This document shows, piece by piece, positions 1-8,472 of a stretch of DNA of 35,099 nt. Each line of letters opens with the position of its first letter. Within the stretch, counting starts at the first letter, position 1. Under the pieces are notes generated by a model. It ran no database searches. It saw only the letters and a list, made by a program, of their open reading frames with translations, and was not told the DNA's origin. The position numbers and the translations under genes are program-made. Origin of the DNA: ANME-2 cluster archaeon (GTDB taxonomy: Archaea > Halobacteriota > Methanosarcinia > Methanosarcinales > Methanocomedenaceae); assembly GCA_019429385.1 (NCBI GenBank), contig JAHYIS010000029.1:1-35099 (forward strand). Direction: 5' to 3'.

Positions 1-833
1 ACATTGTGTAATCCCTTTGTTACAAGAGTAGTATTGCTCACGCTTATTATTATATCATTTGCGGGATTGGTAGTAGTGTTTATCAAATAATCATCAATAT
101 ACACATAAGTAGCGTTCACCCCGCTACTGTCATTGACCTTGAAACTGATCGTCACTCCTTCCCCCACCTCAATATAAGTATCGCTGTCGGTACTGGCAAA
201 CTCTGATATCGTAATATTATAAATATACGGACCAATGGTATCATTCGTTGAAACAGTTACCGTGCTGTTGCTGATTGTGGCCCTGCTGACTGAACTGGCA
301 TTGTAGTTATACGTCTTATTATCCAGGTCAACAATATCCTTAACCTTGGTAGCATTTCGCCATTTACCAGATATATTATAAGGACCCAGGGAAGTATTGC
401 CAGGCACCCATACATCATAGGTCAGATACCCACTGGGAACACCTTTTGATTCCAAATTCCATAACGGGTAAATATCTGCAAAAGCCCATTCATATTCCCC
501 GGTAATACTGTTATTTCCCTGATAACCCAGTTTGGCACTGACTTCATAATCATTAAGGTTCTTATCCAAAGAGGGGTCATGCCACTCGTCGATGATCGAC
601 CAGCTGTCAGGCAATTTTTCTGCAATGAAGACAAATTCCTGTCTGGCAGTTGAATTAATGGTATAATCAAGACGCACGGTGAAAACAGTACCGTTCTGGA
701 CATCAACAGTTGAGTTTCCATAAAAAGACCGGTTCACAATGAGGGCATCAGGTGCTGATGCTACCATGATCGAAGCACACATGAATAGCATCATAATAAT
801 AACCAGGGAATTTCGTCTGTGTGCTGGTAACAT
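1..833 (-). CDS. Secreted adhesin-like surface protein (3' end cut by window edge)
   Basis: The frame is open from the ATG at 831-833 down to base 1, so 277 residues are visible and the C-terminus lies outside. A GAGAAGG Shine-Dalgarno lies just upstream of this ATG. Residues 8-27 are a hydrophobic signal segment ending in VASA. The mature part is rich in Asn, Thr and Ser with many N-x-S/T sites (for example NRS, NST, NDT). It ends in a beta-sandwich-like stretch containing DTIGPYIYNI and VEVGEGVTISFKVNDSSGV, typical of Ig-like repeats of archaeal S-layer-associated proteins. It is probably exported and anchored by the missing C-terminus. It precedes another surface protein on the same strand. 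No specific family was recognised. Confidence 0.75.
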   Translation of the reverse strand, partial: MLPAHRRNSLVIIMMLFMCASIMVASAPDALIVNRSFYGNSTVDVQNGTVFTVRLDYTINSTARQEFVFIAEKLPDSWSIIDEWHDPSLDKNLNDYEVSAKLGYQGNNSITGEYEWAFADIYPLWNLESKGVPSGYLTYDVWVPGNTSLGPYNISGKWRNATKVKDIVDLDNKTYNYNASSVSRATISNSTVTVSTNDTIGPYIYNITISEFASTDSDTYIEVGEGVTISFKVNDSSGVNATYVYIDDYLINTTTNPANDIIISVSNTTLVTKGLHN

Positions 834-977
834 AGAACCTTCTCATGTTTTTTAATTCAGTTTTTCAATAATGTTCAGTATCAAGTTATCCAATCAGGGT
901 ATCGATATCATGATTGGAATACAATTTGGAAGTATTATTATGATTGAATCAAATGTTTATTAAATTTTGGATGATTT

Positions 978-2342
978 TTATATTTTTTTTGCCTTCATGA
1001 AGACCAGGACAATGACGCTACAGGTAATGAATGCCAACAATGCCAGCGTCAAATCAAAACCATTTAGCCGGCTATCTTTTTCAGGAAATGTTGGACTGTC
1101 TACAATAATCGCTGTTGGTTGTGTTGTAGGCACTGCCAGTTTCTTTTCGCTGCCTGTAACAACAAATGATGAAAAACCGGGTGTTTCTGCCCTGAAATAA
1201 ACATATGTATAATCGTCACCTGTTTGCATCGTAGCCAACGGTTCCCATCCATCATCATATCTTGATAATCGAATCGAATCCTCTGCAATGTTTTTCTCTG
1301 ATATCCATTCCTTTTCCACCCTGAACGAAATACTGGCATTGGCAATAGTACGCTCTGTAGCCCAACCTGCATTCCCCACCCAGATGTTAACATACCTGTA
1401 TACATTACCGGTAGGAGACGAATCCACAAGCGACGACCTGCCATTTAATACCTCTACTACAGTATCAATATCCCCATAATTCATCCGTGACGTGAAATTG
1501 ACATATGTTATTATGTTGTCCAGTTTCTCAAAATGGTGCGACACAGGCTTATCTACCCCTGAATATTTCCTGTCGATCTCCCTGACCAGGATATTCGCAG
1601 GGTCCTCTTCAGTACTTGAACTCACGCTTGAACCAGAACCCGATGAACTGGCAGTTGCCACCATCACATTTCCACCGGCTGCTATTCCCACCGATTCAGG
1701 ATATCCGATTACATAATCGTTCGTTGCGATTATGCCGTTCACGTAATACGTTCCGGCAATAGCGGGCATGCCAATATCTGCTTTATAGATACCTGTTCCT
1801 ACCCTGGTCGCGCTAACCTCTGCAATATTTGAACTCCCCTGGAACAATATTCCTTTAAGCTGGTCCAAAGGGTCAGCAGGGACACCGCCCTTGCTAGTGG
1901 TTATCGTCACGCTCAGAGTTTCACCGGGTTGAAGCCGGGTCTTATCAGGTGTTACCGTCATTGCGTATTCTGAAATCACTACCGGTTTTGCACCTTTATA
2001 CTCTCCGCTGCTCAACACCACGATGCCATACGTTGACGGAACAGATTGACCGGGGATGGTTACTGTTCCTTTTCCCTTGGATAAAAGGGTATTCTGGACC
2101 CATACCTGATTCATATCCATGTCCACCAGTTGTACTTTCATACTGGTATATGAGGGGTCCAATTCTATAGAGGCCTGGATATCCTGACCGGTAAGATATG
2201 AGCCGACATTATCGATGTCACAAACATAACCATCATAGGAAACTGCAGCATCCGGTACATCCACATACCGGTCTAAAATAATTGTGGAATCAAGTACTAC
2301 AGCACTGGATTGGGGGAATATTAAGAAAGATAGTAAAAGCAA
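978..2342 (-). CDS. PGF-pre-PGF domain surface protein
   Basis: Extracellular protein of about 454 residues. The N-terminus is a signal peptide (LLLLSFLIFPQSSA). The middle (about 30-220) looks like beta-sandwich domains. A Ser-rich linker follows. Residues about 250-400 form a PGF-pre-PGF domain, recognised by YVNIWVGNAGWA, the VEKEWIS segment and ETPGFSSFVVTG near its end. The C-terminus is a single membrane helix (LTLALLAFITCSVIVLVFM) followed by KAKK, so the protein is membrane-anchored facing outward. The usual PGF before that helix is NGF here. The annotated start is a TTG. A strong GGGGGAGG Shine-Dalgarno lies 5 bases before an in-frame ATA at 2361-2363, which would add seven residues, so the true start is uncertain. 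Confidence 0.85.
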   Translation of the reverse strand: MLLLSFLIFPQSSAVVLDSTIILDRYVDVPDAAVSYDGYVCDIDNVGSYLTGQDIQASIELDPSYTSMKVQLVDMDMNQVWVQNTLLSKGKGTVTIPGQSVPSTYGIVVLSSGEYKGAKPVVISEYAMTVTPDKTRLQPGETLSVTITTSKGGVPADPLDQLKGILFQGSSNIAEVSATRVGTGIYKADIGMPAIAGTYYVNGIIATNDYVIGYPESVGIAAGGNVMVATASSSGSGSSVSSSTEEDPANILVREIDRKYSGVDKPVSHHFEKLDNIITYVNFTSRMNYGDIDTVVEVLNGRSSLVDSSPTGNVYRYVNIWVGNAGWATERTIANASISFRVEKEWISEKNIAEDSIRLSRYDDGWEPLATMQTGDDYTYVYFRAETPGFSSFVVTGSEKKLAVPTTQPTAIIVDSPTFPEKDSRLNGFDLTLALLAFITCSVIVLVFMKAKKI

Positions 2343-2431
2343 ACATGCGAATTTAACGTTTATGGCGTCCTCCCCCTACCAATAGTGGTTCCAATATATT
2401 ATCCTTATATGTAAAATGTAACCTGAAATAT

Positions 2432-2788
2432 TCAGATTATCTCTAAAACCTTATAACATACGATTGCGGAAAATGAAACAAGGAGCGGCATTATACTCAT
2501 ATTCATCGAACAATTTATCGCCCTGTTCCACAGGGATGACGCTGACAATATCTCTTTGGCCGAGAGCATTACTATCAGTGCGATGACTGCCAGTACACCA
2601 TACTCGGGAAGTCCCATAGTTGTTGTCATGGATAGAGCACTGACCGCAGCAGAAGATGATACTGCTGCGCTTGTAGTAGAACTTGCCAGGGTGGATGAAA
2701 CAGCTGCACTGGCTGTAACAGCTGAAACAGTTGTAGCTGATACAGTAGTGGCTGAAACGGTCGTTGATGAAATTACACTGGTAAGCAT
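2432..2788 (-). CDS. Small Ser/Thr/Val-rich membrane protein
   Basis: 118 residues. Residues 1-52 are a degenerate repeat of VSATT/VSAAVSS type with almost only Ser, Thr, Val and Ala. Residues 58-78 and 97-117 are hydrophobic helices separated by a polar loop (SAKEILSASSLWNRAINCS). The helices and loop look constrained, which makes this strand the better choice although the opposite strand is also open. A GAGTGAT ribosome-binding site lies about 8 bases before the ATG. It lies upstream of the PGF-pre-PGF gene on the same strand and divergent from the ABC transporter. The Ser/Thr stretch could be an O-glycosylated outer segment. Function is unknown. Confidence 0.6.
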   Translation of the reverse strand: MLTSVISSTTVSATTVSATTVSAVTASAAVSSTLASSTTSAAVSSSAAVSALSMTTTMGLPEYGVLAVIALIVMLSAKEILSASSLWNRAINCSMNMSIMPLLVSFSAIVCYKVLEII

Positions 2789-2958
2789 TTATTTATCACT
2801 CTGTGAAATTGAATTTCAGTAATTATATATATGTTTTTCAGCAATTAGATATCTGGATTTATTTATATTACTCTTCATTAATTAACTTATCCCAACAATA
2901 CATATAAGTATTTCTCAATCCATACAAATTCCAATTATAATTATCATAAAAGTTTAGC

Positions 2959-3630
2959 ATGAGCGTTATACAAGCCCGCAATGTCACAAAACAGTACAAG
3001 GTAGACGATATCATTATCAATGCCCTCTCAGACATAAACCTGGAGATCGAGGCAGGTGAGTTCGTCGCCATCAAGGGACCCAGCGGTTCAGGTAAATCCA
3101 CACTATTGCATTTACTGGGCTGTGTGGACCGCCCGAGCAGTGGCGATATTTTCATCAACCACAAGAACACTTCAAACCTCTCAGCCGGAGAACTGGTCAG
3201 GCTCAGACTCATGCAGATAGGGTTCGTATTCCAGCAGTTCTACCTGCTTCCAGCACTTACTGCCTTTGAAAATGTAGAACTTCCCATGCGTGAAGCCTGG
3301 GTGCCCAAAAAAGAGCGCAAAAAGCGGACCCTTGACCTGTTAGATTTAATGGGACTGGCAGACCGTACCAGGCACATGCCTTCCCAGCTCAGCGGCGGGG
3401 AACAGCAAAGGGTGGCCATTGCCAGGGCACTTGCAAACAATCCCGCTATAATCGTGGCAGACGAACCTACAGGAGAACTTGACTCCACCAATGGCGAGCG
3501 CATCCTCCAAATATTCGAATCCATAAACCAAAAATCAGGACAGACTATTTTAGTAGTAAGCCATGATGAGTACGTAACATCCAGGGCACACAGGATAATC
3601 CATCTCAAAGACGGGAGAATCGTAGAGTGA
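2959..3630 (+). CDS. ABC transporter ATP-binding protein, MacB/LolD type
   Basis: 223-residue ATPase. Walker A is GPSGSGKST at 40-48, the Q-loop is near 92, the LSGGEQ signature is at 144-149 and Walker B with catalytic Glu is IIVADEP at 164-170, with an H-loop His in VVSHDE near the end. Length and the VFQQFYLLPALTAFENVELP segment match the LolD/MacB group, whose ATPases work with FtsX-like permeases in lipoprotein or substrate extrusion. The stop overlaps the permease start by four bases (GTGA), indicating translational coupling. There is no clear Shine-Dalgarno before the ATG, and the AT-rich upstream sequence would suit a leaderless transcript. It is divergent from the surface-protein genes, so a role in envelope traffic is plausible but unproven. 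Confidence 0.93.
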   Translation: MSVIQARNVTKQYKVDDIIINALSDINLEIEAGEFVAIKGPSGSGKSTLLHLLGCVDRPSSGDIFINHKNTSNLSAGELVRLRLMQIGFVFQQFYLLPALTAFENVELPMREAWVPKKERKKRTLDLLDLMGLADRTRHMPSQLSGGEQQRVAIARALANNPAIIVADEPTGELDSTNGERILQIFESINQKSGQTILVVSHDEYVTSRAHRIIHLKDGRIVE

Positions 3631-4796
3631 CATACCTGAAAATGGCATTACGAAATCTTTACCGCCGCCGTTCACGCACTGTTTTTACCATTGTTGCCAT
3701 TGGCATGACAGTATCTATGATGGTCCTGCTCATATCTGTCAGCCTGGGATTGAAAGAATCCAGTGTACCCACCGGGTCTATTGACTTCTGGGTGGTGCCT
3801 GCAGATTCTGATATACTTGACCCGATAACCGGTTCTGGCCAGATAATGCTGGGTGATGTACACATGGGATTGGAAACCCTGCTCAATGACCCATCAGTGA
3901 AAGGTGCCAGCCCGGTAATGAACAGGATTGTATATGCCAGGTCGGGTGACAGTAACCAGGTAAACGTGGTCCTGGCAGTGGGTATTGTTCCGGGAGCCAT
4001 TGATGTCATGCCAGCCTCGATTGACGGTTTTACGAAAGGAGACCCCTATTTCTATGATGGGGAATGGACTGCAGAAGCTGTGGTCAACAGGCAGATGGCC
4101 GACCTGCTGGGCATTGGTATCGGCGATGCGTTATACATAAACATGTCCTCAGACGCCCTGGCAGCTTCAAAACCTTTCAGGGTCATGAATATCGTAGACA
4201 CCGTGGAATACTCCAATTACCCGGGTGCGGTATTACATCTTTCAGAACTCCAGAAGATCACCGGACACCTGGAAGATGACAGGGCAGACCAGATAGTGGT
4301 GGACGGACCCGATGCCGGACCGCTGCTCAGGTTAATGTACCCCCAATATCTTGTTCTGACTGGCACTGAATATGTAGGCCACAGGATTATCAGTGATAAA
4401 CGCATCCTGCCTACCGCTGCCGCATCATCGCTTATTTCCTTTGTGCTGGGAGTGTTGTTCATAGGCACTACAATGGTAATGTCCATCAGCGAAAGGGAAG
4501 GGGACATGGCGGTAATGAGGGCCATCGGCATTTCAAGACTTTCCATACTCAAGGAAGTGTTCTATGAATCGCTGCTCATCTCAGCCGCGGGCGGTTTGGT
4601 AGGAGTGCTGTTTACCCTGACCGGAAAAGTCTTGTTAAATATTGCACTGTTACGATTGATCGGGCTCGATGTCAGTCCCGTTACCGAACTCCCACTGCTG
4701 GCCGGGGGATTTGCCGTAGCTGTTGGTGCGGGCATATTCACCGGGCTGCTGGCAGCCATGCTCATGAAACAACCGGACATATCCAGGGTATTCTGA
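3627..4796 (+). CDS. FtsX-like ABC transporter permease
   Basis: 389-residue permease partner of the preceding ATPase, with a GTG start overlapping its stop. One N-terminal helix (about 15-38) follows an Arg-rich cytoplasmic start (RNLYRRRSRT). A large extracellular MacB-type periplasmic-core-like domain spans about 45-255. Three C-terminal helices follow (about 265-285, 315-345, 355-380), the arrangement of MacB/FtsX proteins. The sequence after the first C-terminal helix (SEREGDMAVMRAIGISR) is the conserved FtsX-domain coupling region. Substrate is unknown. Family members move lipids, lipoproteins, peptides or act as mechanotransmitters. Confidence 0.9.
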   Translation: MTYLKMALRNLYRRRSRTVFTIVAIGMTVSMMVLLISVSLGLKESSVPTGSIDFWVVPADSDILDPITGSGQIMLGDVHMGLETLLNDPSVKGASPVMNRIVYARSGDSNQVNVVLAVGIVPGAIDVMPASIDGFTKGDPYFYDGEWTAEAVVNRQMADLLGIGIGDALYINMSSDALAASKPFRVMNIVDTVEYSNYPGAVLHLSELQKITGHLEDDRADQIVVDGPDAGPLLRLMYPQYLVLTGTEYVGHRIISDKRILPTAAASSLISFVLGVLFIGTTMVMSISEREGDMAVMRAIGISRLSILKEVFYESLLISAAGGLVGVLFTLTGKVLLNIALLRLIGLDVSPVTELPLLAGGFAVAVGAGIFTGLLAAMLMKQPDISRVF

Positions 4797-4856
4797 TGCT
4801 GGTGTCTGCCTGATTCTCTATACACAATCCAATATACCCAGTTCAATATGTACGCT

Positions 4857-6152
4857 TCAGTATTCCTTTCTCAGGTCAACTATCCGCTGAGCCTTGCCAG
4901 CAGTCCTGGGAATGGTCCCCCGTTCCACCAGTTCTACTACCGTCCTGAGATTGAGTACGGTTCTTAGCTTCTCTTCTACATTGCACCTGAGATTTTCAAG
5001 GTCCTTAAGCTCACCGGTGAAGGCCCGGTCAGTAAGTTCCACCCTGATATGCATCTCATCCAGTTTGTGACGCTTGCGGTCAATGACCACCTGGAACTGG
5101 TCGCCAACTTCGGAAATGTCCATGAGCACCCCCTCTATCTGGGACGGGAATACGTTAATACCGCGCACGATGAGCATATCATCAGCCCTTCCTACCACCT
5201 TATCAAGAATAGTATGGGTGCGTCCGCACGGGCATTCATCTTCCCTGATAATGGTAATGTCACCTGTCCGGTAGCGTATCAATGGCATGGCCTCCTTGGT
5301 GAGCGATGTCAGTACCAGTTCGCCCCGCTCGCCCGGGGCCACATTCTCTCCGTTCTTGTCCAGCACCTCGACCAGGAAATGGTCATCCCAGATATGCAGG
5401 CCGTCCTTCTCCTGGCATTCAAAAGCAACGCCCGGACCGAACATCTCGGACAGGCCGTAGGAATCATACGCATTGATTCCCAGTGCTTCTTCCAGTTCCC
5501 GTCTGGTATTCACAGACCAGGGTTCTGCACCAAAACATCCTGTCGTGAGGGACAATAGGTCCACCATATCATGTTCCCGGGCGGTCTCGGCGAGATACAG
5601 GGCATAGGAAGGCGTGCAGTGGAGGGCCGTGACACCGAAATCTATCATCATCTCAAGCTGGTGTCTGGTATTGCCCGTACCGCTGGGTACTGCAGTAGCA
5701 CCGATCCGCTCAATACCGAAATGGATACCAAGACCCCCAGTGAACAGGCCATAATTGACTGCATTCTGGAACACATCACCGGGCCCGAGACCCACCATTG
5801 TGAAATTTCGTGCCATCAGGTCACTCCAGGTCACGATATCCCCAGCCGTATAACCCACCACGGTGGATTTCCCGCTGGTACCGCTGGATGCATGCAGCCG
5901 CACCACGTCCCGCATGGGTGTGGCGAAAAGGCCAAATGGGTAATTATCTCGCAGGTCGGTCTTTTTGGTGGTTGGAAGTCTGGCTACATCTTCCAGGCTG
6001 GTGATGTCTTGCGGCTTTACATTTCCAAATCCCTGCCGGTAAAAAGGAACGTGGTCATAAACATTCTTTACGACATTTTTCAGCCTTTTTAATTGCAGTG
6101 CCCTGATATCACTTCTCTGCATTTTTTCATACTTGGGCTGCCAGTATTTCAT
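4857..6152 (-). CDS. paaK: Phenylacetate-CoA ligase family (AMP-forming aryl-CoA ligase)
   Basis: 431 residues, full length for PaaK proteins. It activates an aryl acid to its CoA thioester through an acyl-adenylate. Visible motifs are the P-loop SSGTSGKST at 89-97, YGLSEMFGPG at about 232-241, YRTGD at 294-298 and the C-terminal GRADDMLIVRG at 321-331. A Cys pair (ECPCGRTH, near 307-309) precedes the hinge. In methanogenic archaea such ligases are usually linked to aryl-acetate activation by the indolepyruvate oxidoreductase route to aromatic amino acids, but no such genes are in the window. It is convergent with the ABC permease and followed by no obvious partner. Substrate is inferred only. 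Confidence 0.88.
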   Translation of the reverse strand: MKYWQPKYEKMQRSDIRALQLKRLKNVVKNVYDHVPFYRQGFGNVKPQDITSLEDVARLPTTKKTDLRDNYPFGLFATPMRDVVRLHASSGTSGKSTVVGYTAGDIVTWSDLMARNFTMVGLGPGDVFQNAVNYGLFTGGLGIHFGIERIGATAVPSGTGNTRHQLEMMIDFGVTALHCTPSYALYLAETAREHDMVDLLSLTTGCFGAEPWSVNTRRELEEALGINAYDSYGLSEMFGPGVAFECQEKDGLHIWDDHFLVEVLDKNGENVAPGERGELVLTSLTKEAMPLIRYRTGDITIIREDECPCGRTHTILDKVVGRADDMLIVRGINVFPSQIEGVLMDISEVGDQFQVVIDRKRHKLDEMHIRVELTDRAFTGELKDLENLRCNVEEKLRTVLNLRTVVELVERGTIPRTAGKAQRIVDLRKEY

Positions 6153-6226
6153 GGACGTTTTATCGTACCTGTTTAGTTAAAGTATTTTTCATTTCAGATG
6201 AAGGAATACCGTGACCGAACGTACAT

Positions 6227-7009
6227 TCAGAGCAGTAACCTGGAAAATATAAGCAGGCTCACACATATCAACAGCACTGAAATATAGAGCTTCAGATGAG
6301 CAGCATTCATATCCTTTATGACCCTGGGTCCGATCTGCCCACCAATGACCACTGACGGGAGCACGAATACCAGGACACTGGACAAAATATTGGTGTTATC
6401 TGTCAATACACCCATGAATTCATGGTTCATCCTTGTCAGGGCGGCAACAACATTCACGATAAAAATGATGACGGTGGCCGAACCTATCACTTCAGATGGA
6501 TGGCGGACCTTTTTGTGGTTCCACATGCCGGGGACTATCAACTTGCCCAGACCTGTAGCAATGAGTCCCTTCATGAACCCTGCCAAAAACCCGATACCCC
6601 AGAAAACTTTTTCATGCCTGATTTGTGCTTTCGGGGATGAGATGCAGGATTTGAGCATATGGCTCCCGTATATGATTATAAATGTACCAAAAATAAACAC
6701 CAGAATTTCACCATTGACATAGGATGTCAGCAAGGCGCCGATAACAGCACCCGGTATTGTTGGAATAAGGTACTGCCGGACCAGGTACCAGTTCACAGTC
6801 CCCTGGTAAATGTTCCTTACTACTCCGCTTCCGAATCCGAATATCATAGTAATAAGTGCCAGCCAGAACGTGACACGGGGGTCCAGTTTTACACAGATAA
6901 GATATACCGGTATCCAGAAATTAGCACCTGAGATGCCTGCTGACATTGCAAGGGTGGCAATGACCAGACCCGCGGGGAAGAGATACCAGTACGTGAGGTC
7001 GATGTTCAT
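6227..7009 (-). CDS. TauE/SafE-family membrane permease
   Basis: 260 residues with about eight hydrophobic segments, the size and layout of TauE/SafE anion exporters. The N-terminal half carries GISGANFWIPVYLICVKLDP and the second half repeats the pattern around GLIATGLGKLIVPGMWNHK, as expected for the internally duplicated family. Members export sulfite, sulfoacetate or other organosulfur anions, but the substrate cannot be read from sequence. The gene stands alone, 74 bases from the paaK-type gene and 137 bases below the endonuclease Q gene, with a 9-bp repeat in its upstream region. The ATG has no strong ribosome-binding site. Confidence 0.85.
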   Translation of the reverse strand: MNIDLTYWYLFPAGLVIATLAMSAGISGANFWIPVYLICVKLDPRVTFWLALITMIFGFGSGVVRNIYQGTVNWYLVRQYLIPTIPGAVIGALLTSYVNGEILVFIFGTFIIIYGSHMLKSCISSPKAQIRHEKVFWGIGFLAGFMKGLIATGLGKLIVPGMWNHKKVRHPSEVIGSATVIIFIVNVVAALTRMNHEFMGVLTDNTNILSSVLVFVLPSVVIGGQIGPRVIKDMNAAHLKLYISVLLICVSLLIFSRLLL

Positions 7010-7045
7010 AGGATATCTTTATTTTCTCTAATGACAGCTGTTGTC

Positions 7046-7135
7046 GATGCAATCAATGTTATCACTGTTATCACTGTTATCGGTGTTATCGGTGTTATCG
7101 ATGCTAGTGGTGTTATCAGTATTATCAAAATAATC
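7046..7135. repeat. 9-bp tandem repeat, about ten units
   Basis: The unit is close to NNTGTTATC. Units 7055-7099 are the best preserved, and the flanks (7046-7054, 7100-7135) are degenerate. It fills most of the gap between the endonuclease Q stop and the TauE/SafE start, so it forms part of the latter's upstream region. On the minus strand it would read as an Asp-Asn-Thr repeat, but no start or gene context supports translation. Confidence 0.8.
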
Positions 7136-7146
7136 GATATTTTGAT

Positions 7147-8418
7147 TCAGAATTCGGTCAGGGAACGCTGGGACTGGTCCGAAGCCCTGGTTTGATTTTT
7201 AATTTCACCTGATTCTTTGTCCTGGTCCAGGTCCGTTGTTACTGACGAGGTCAGGATTTCGTCATCCACTTCCACACTGCCATACTGACCGCCACCGCCC
7301 GGTATCACCCTGACCTTACCTTCGCGGAACATCCTGACAGCATGTATCACCGCCGGCTCCACTCCCTTTATACCATCAAGTTCAGCATCCAGAAGCACGG
7401 TAACCTCGCTGCCGAACCTGTCCACCAGGAGTTCCCATGCATCCCTGACCTTTTTGGCAGTAGTACTTTTGGTTCCCAGTGCCATCATAATGATCTCGGA
7501 CAGCGGCACCAGGTGCAGGTAGGGCGGCCTGTGAGCAGGATGGACATGGCTGTCCGCGAGTTCTTCCACACGGTCACATACACCTTTCTTGATACGCCCG
7601 CCACAGGTGCAGCGCCAGTTCTTCCCTCTACTCTCTTCCAGGGTATAATGCCTGAAACAGCGGATACAGGCAGATTCATGGTATTTGCCTTCCTGGGGGA
7701 ACAGTCCCGCGTTCATGACCGGACCCCGGCCATCCTGCCTGAGTATAGCCTTTTCAAGTTCACCGAAGGTGATATCTTCCATCCGGAACCTGGTGAATTC
7801 ACGTGCCAGTTTATTAGGCCAGGGACTGTGGGCATCGCTGTTGGTCAGGAATGTCAGCCTGTGCAGTTCGCTGATGCGGTCGGCCAGGTCAGTGTCAGCA
7901 CTCAGTCCCAGTTCCACGAAACTGATATATGGTGCCAGTTCCCCGTAGCAACTTTCAAGGCTGTCGTGGGAAGCATACATGGCGGTCCAGGGCGTGAATG
8001 CATGGGCCGGGCCTATCATTGCACCGGCTTCTCTGGCCAGTTCAGCGATCTCCACACCGCTGAGGTTTACGTTGGGCCGCCCGTCCGTGTCTATATTGAC
8101 CGATGCTGGCTCCATTGCTTCGCGCAGTTCCTCTGCTTTTGATATATCGGGTATAATGAGCAGGTGATGCACCCTGTCAGTGTCCTCAAGTTCAGTTGTC
8201 AGTACGAATCGGGCATTGTCCATTCCATATATGCCGTCTGTTACTTCGGACATGGTCTTTATCTCGTCCAGCCACTTGCTGTGCAGGCAGTCCCCGGTGC
8301 CGACGAGCTGGATACCTTTCCTGACAGATTCCACTGCAAGTGTAGGAATATCCATGCGGTTCGAAGTGGCCATGCTATACTTAGAATGGATGTGGAGGTC
8401 TGCGTTTATAACTGACAT
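7147..8418 (-). CDS. Endonuclease Q family, PHP-domain DNA repair nuclease
   Basis: 423 residues from the ATG at 8416-8418, close to the roughly 424 residues of characterised archaeal EndoQ. A TTG 24 bases upstream is open but less likely. The PHP metal site begins with ADLHIHS (H9, H11) and continues with H139 (GPAHA) and NSDAHS (193-198). A zinc-finger-like cysteine set follows (C251, C254, C270, C272). The C-terminal part contains a helix-hairpin-helix-like stretch (LDAELDGIKGVEPAVIHAV). EndoQ cleaves DNA 5' of deaminated bases such as uracil and hypoxanthine and of abasic sites. It lies 54 bases below thi4, with a terminator-like hairpin between. Confidence 0.85.
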   Translation of the reverse strand: MSVINADLHIHSKYSMATSNRMDIPTLAVESVRKGIQLVGTGDCLHSKWLDEIKTMSEVTDGIYGMDNARFVLTTELEDTDRVHHLLIIPDISKAEELREAMEPASVNIDTDGRPNVNLSGVEIAELAREAGAMIGPAHAFTPWTAMYASHDSLESCYGELAPYISFVELGLSADTDLADRISELHRLTFLTNSDAHSPWPNKLAREFTRFRMEDITFGELEKAILRQDGRGPVMNAGLFPQEGKYHESACIRCFRHYTLEESRGKNWRCTCGGRIKKGVCDRVEELADSHVHPAHRPPYLHLVPLSEIIMMALGTKSTTAKKVRDAWELLVDRFGSEVTVLLDAELDGIKGVEPAVIHAVRMFREGKVRVIPGGGGQYGSVEVDDEILTSSVTTDLDQDKESGEIKNQTRASDQSQRSLTEF

Positions 8419-8440
8419 AAGATTGAGATGGTAAAGAATC

Positions 8441-8461
8441 AAAAAACCATTTGGGTTTTTT
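8441..8461 (-). terminator. Hairpin with T-run between thi4 and endonuclease Q gene
   Basis: AAAAAACC at 8441-8448 pairs with GGTTTTTT at 8454-8461 around a 5-base loop. Read on the minus strand it is a short stem ending in six T, just after the thi4 stop. It could end the thi4 transcript. Confidence 0.45.
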
Positions 8462-8472
8462 ATGGGAATTTC

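Noticed and set aside
2556-2822. Plus-strand ORF of 88 codons
   Set aside because: Overlaps the minus-strand membrane protein; low-complexity Val/Ala/Thr repeat with no constrained domain.
5049-6092. Two long plus-strand ORFs (169 and 173 codons)
   Set aside because: Antisense shadows of the paaK-type gene, whose motifs are clear.
7342-8142. Plus-strand ORF of 266 codons
   Set aside because: Antisense to endonuclease Q; no recognisable domain.
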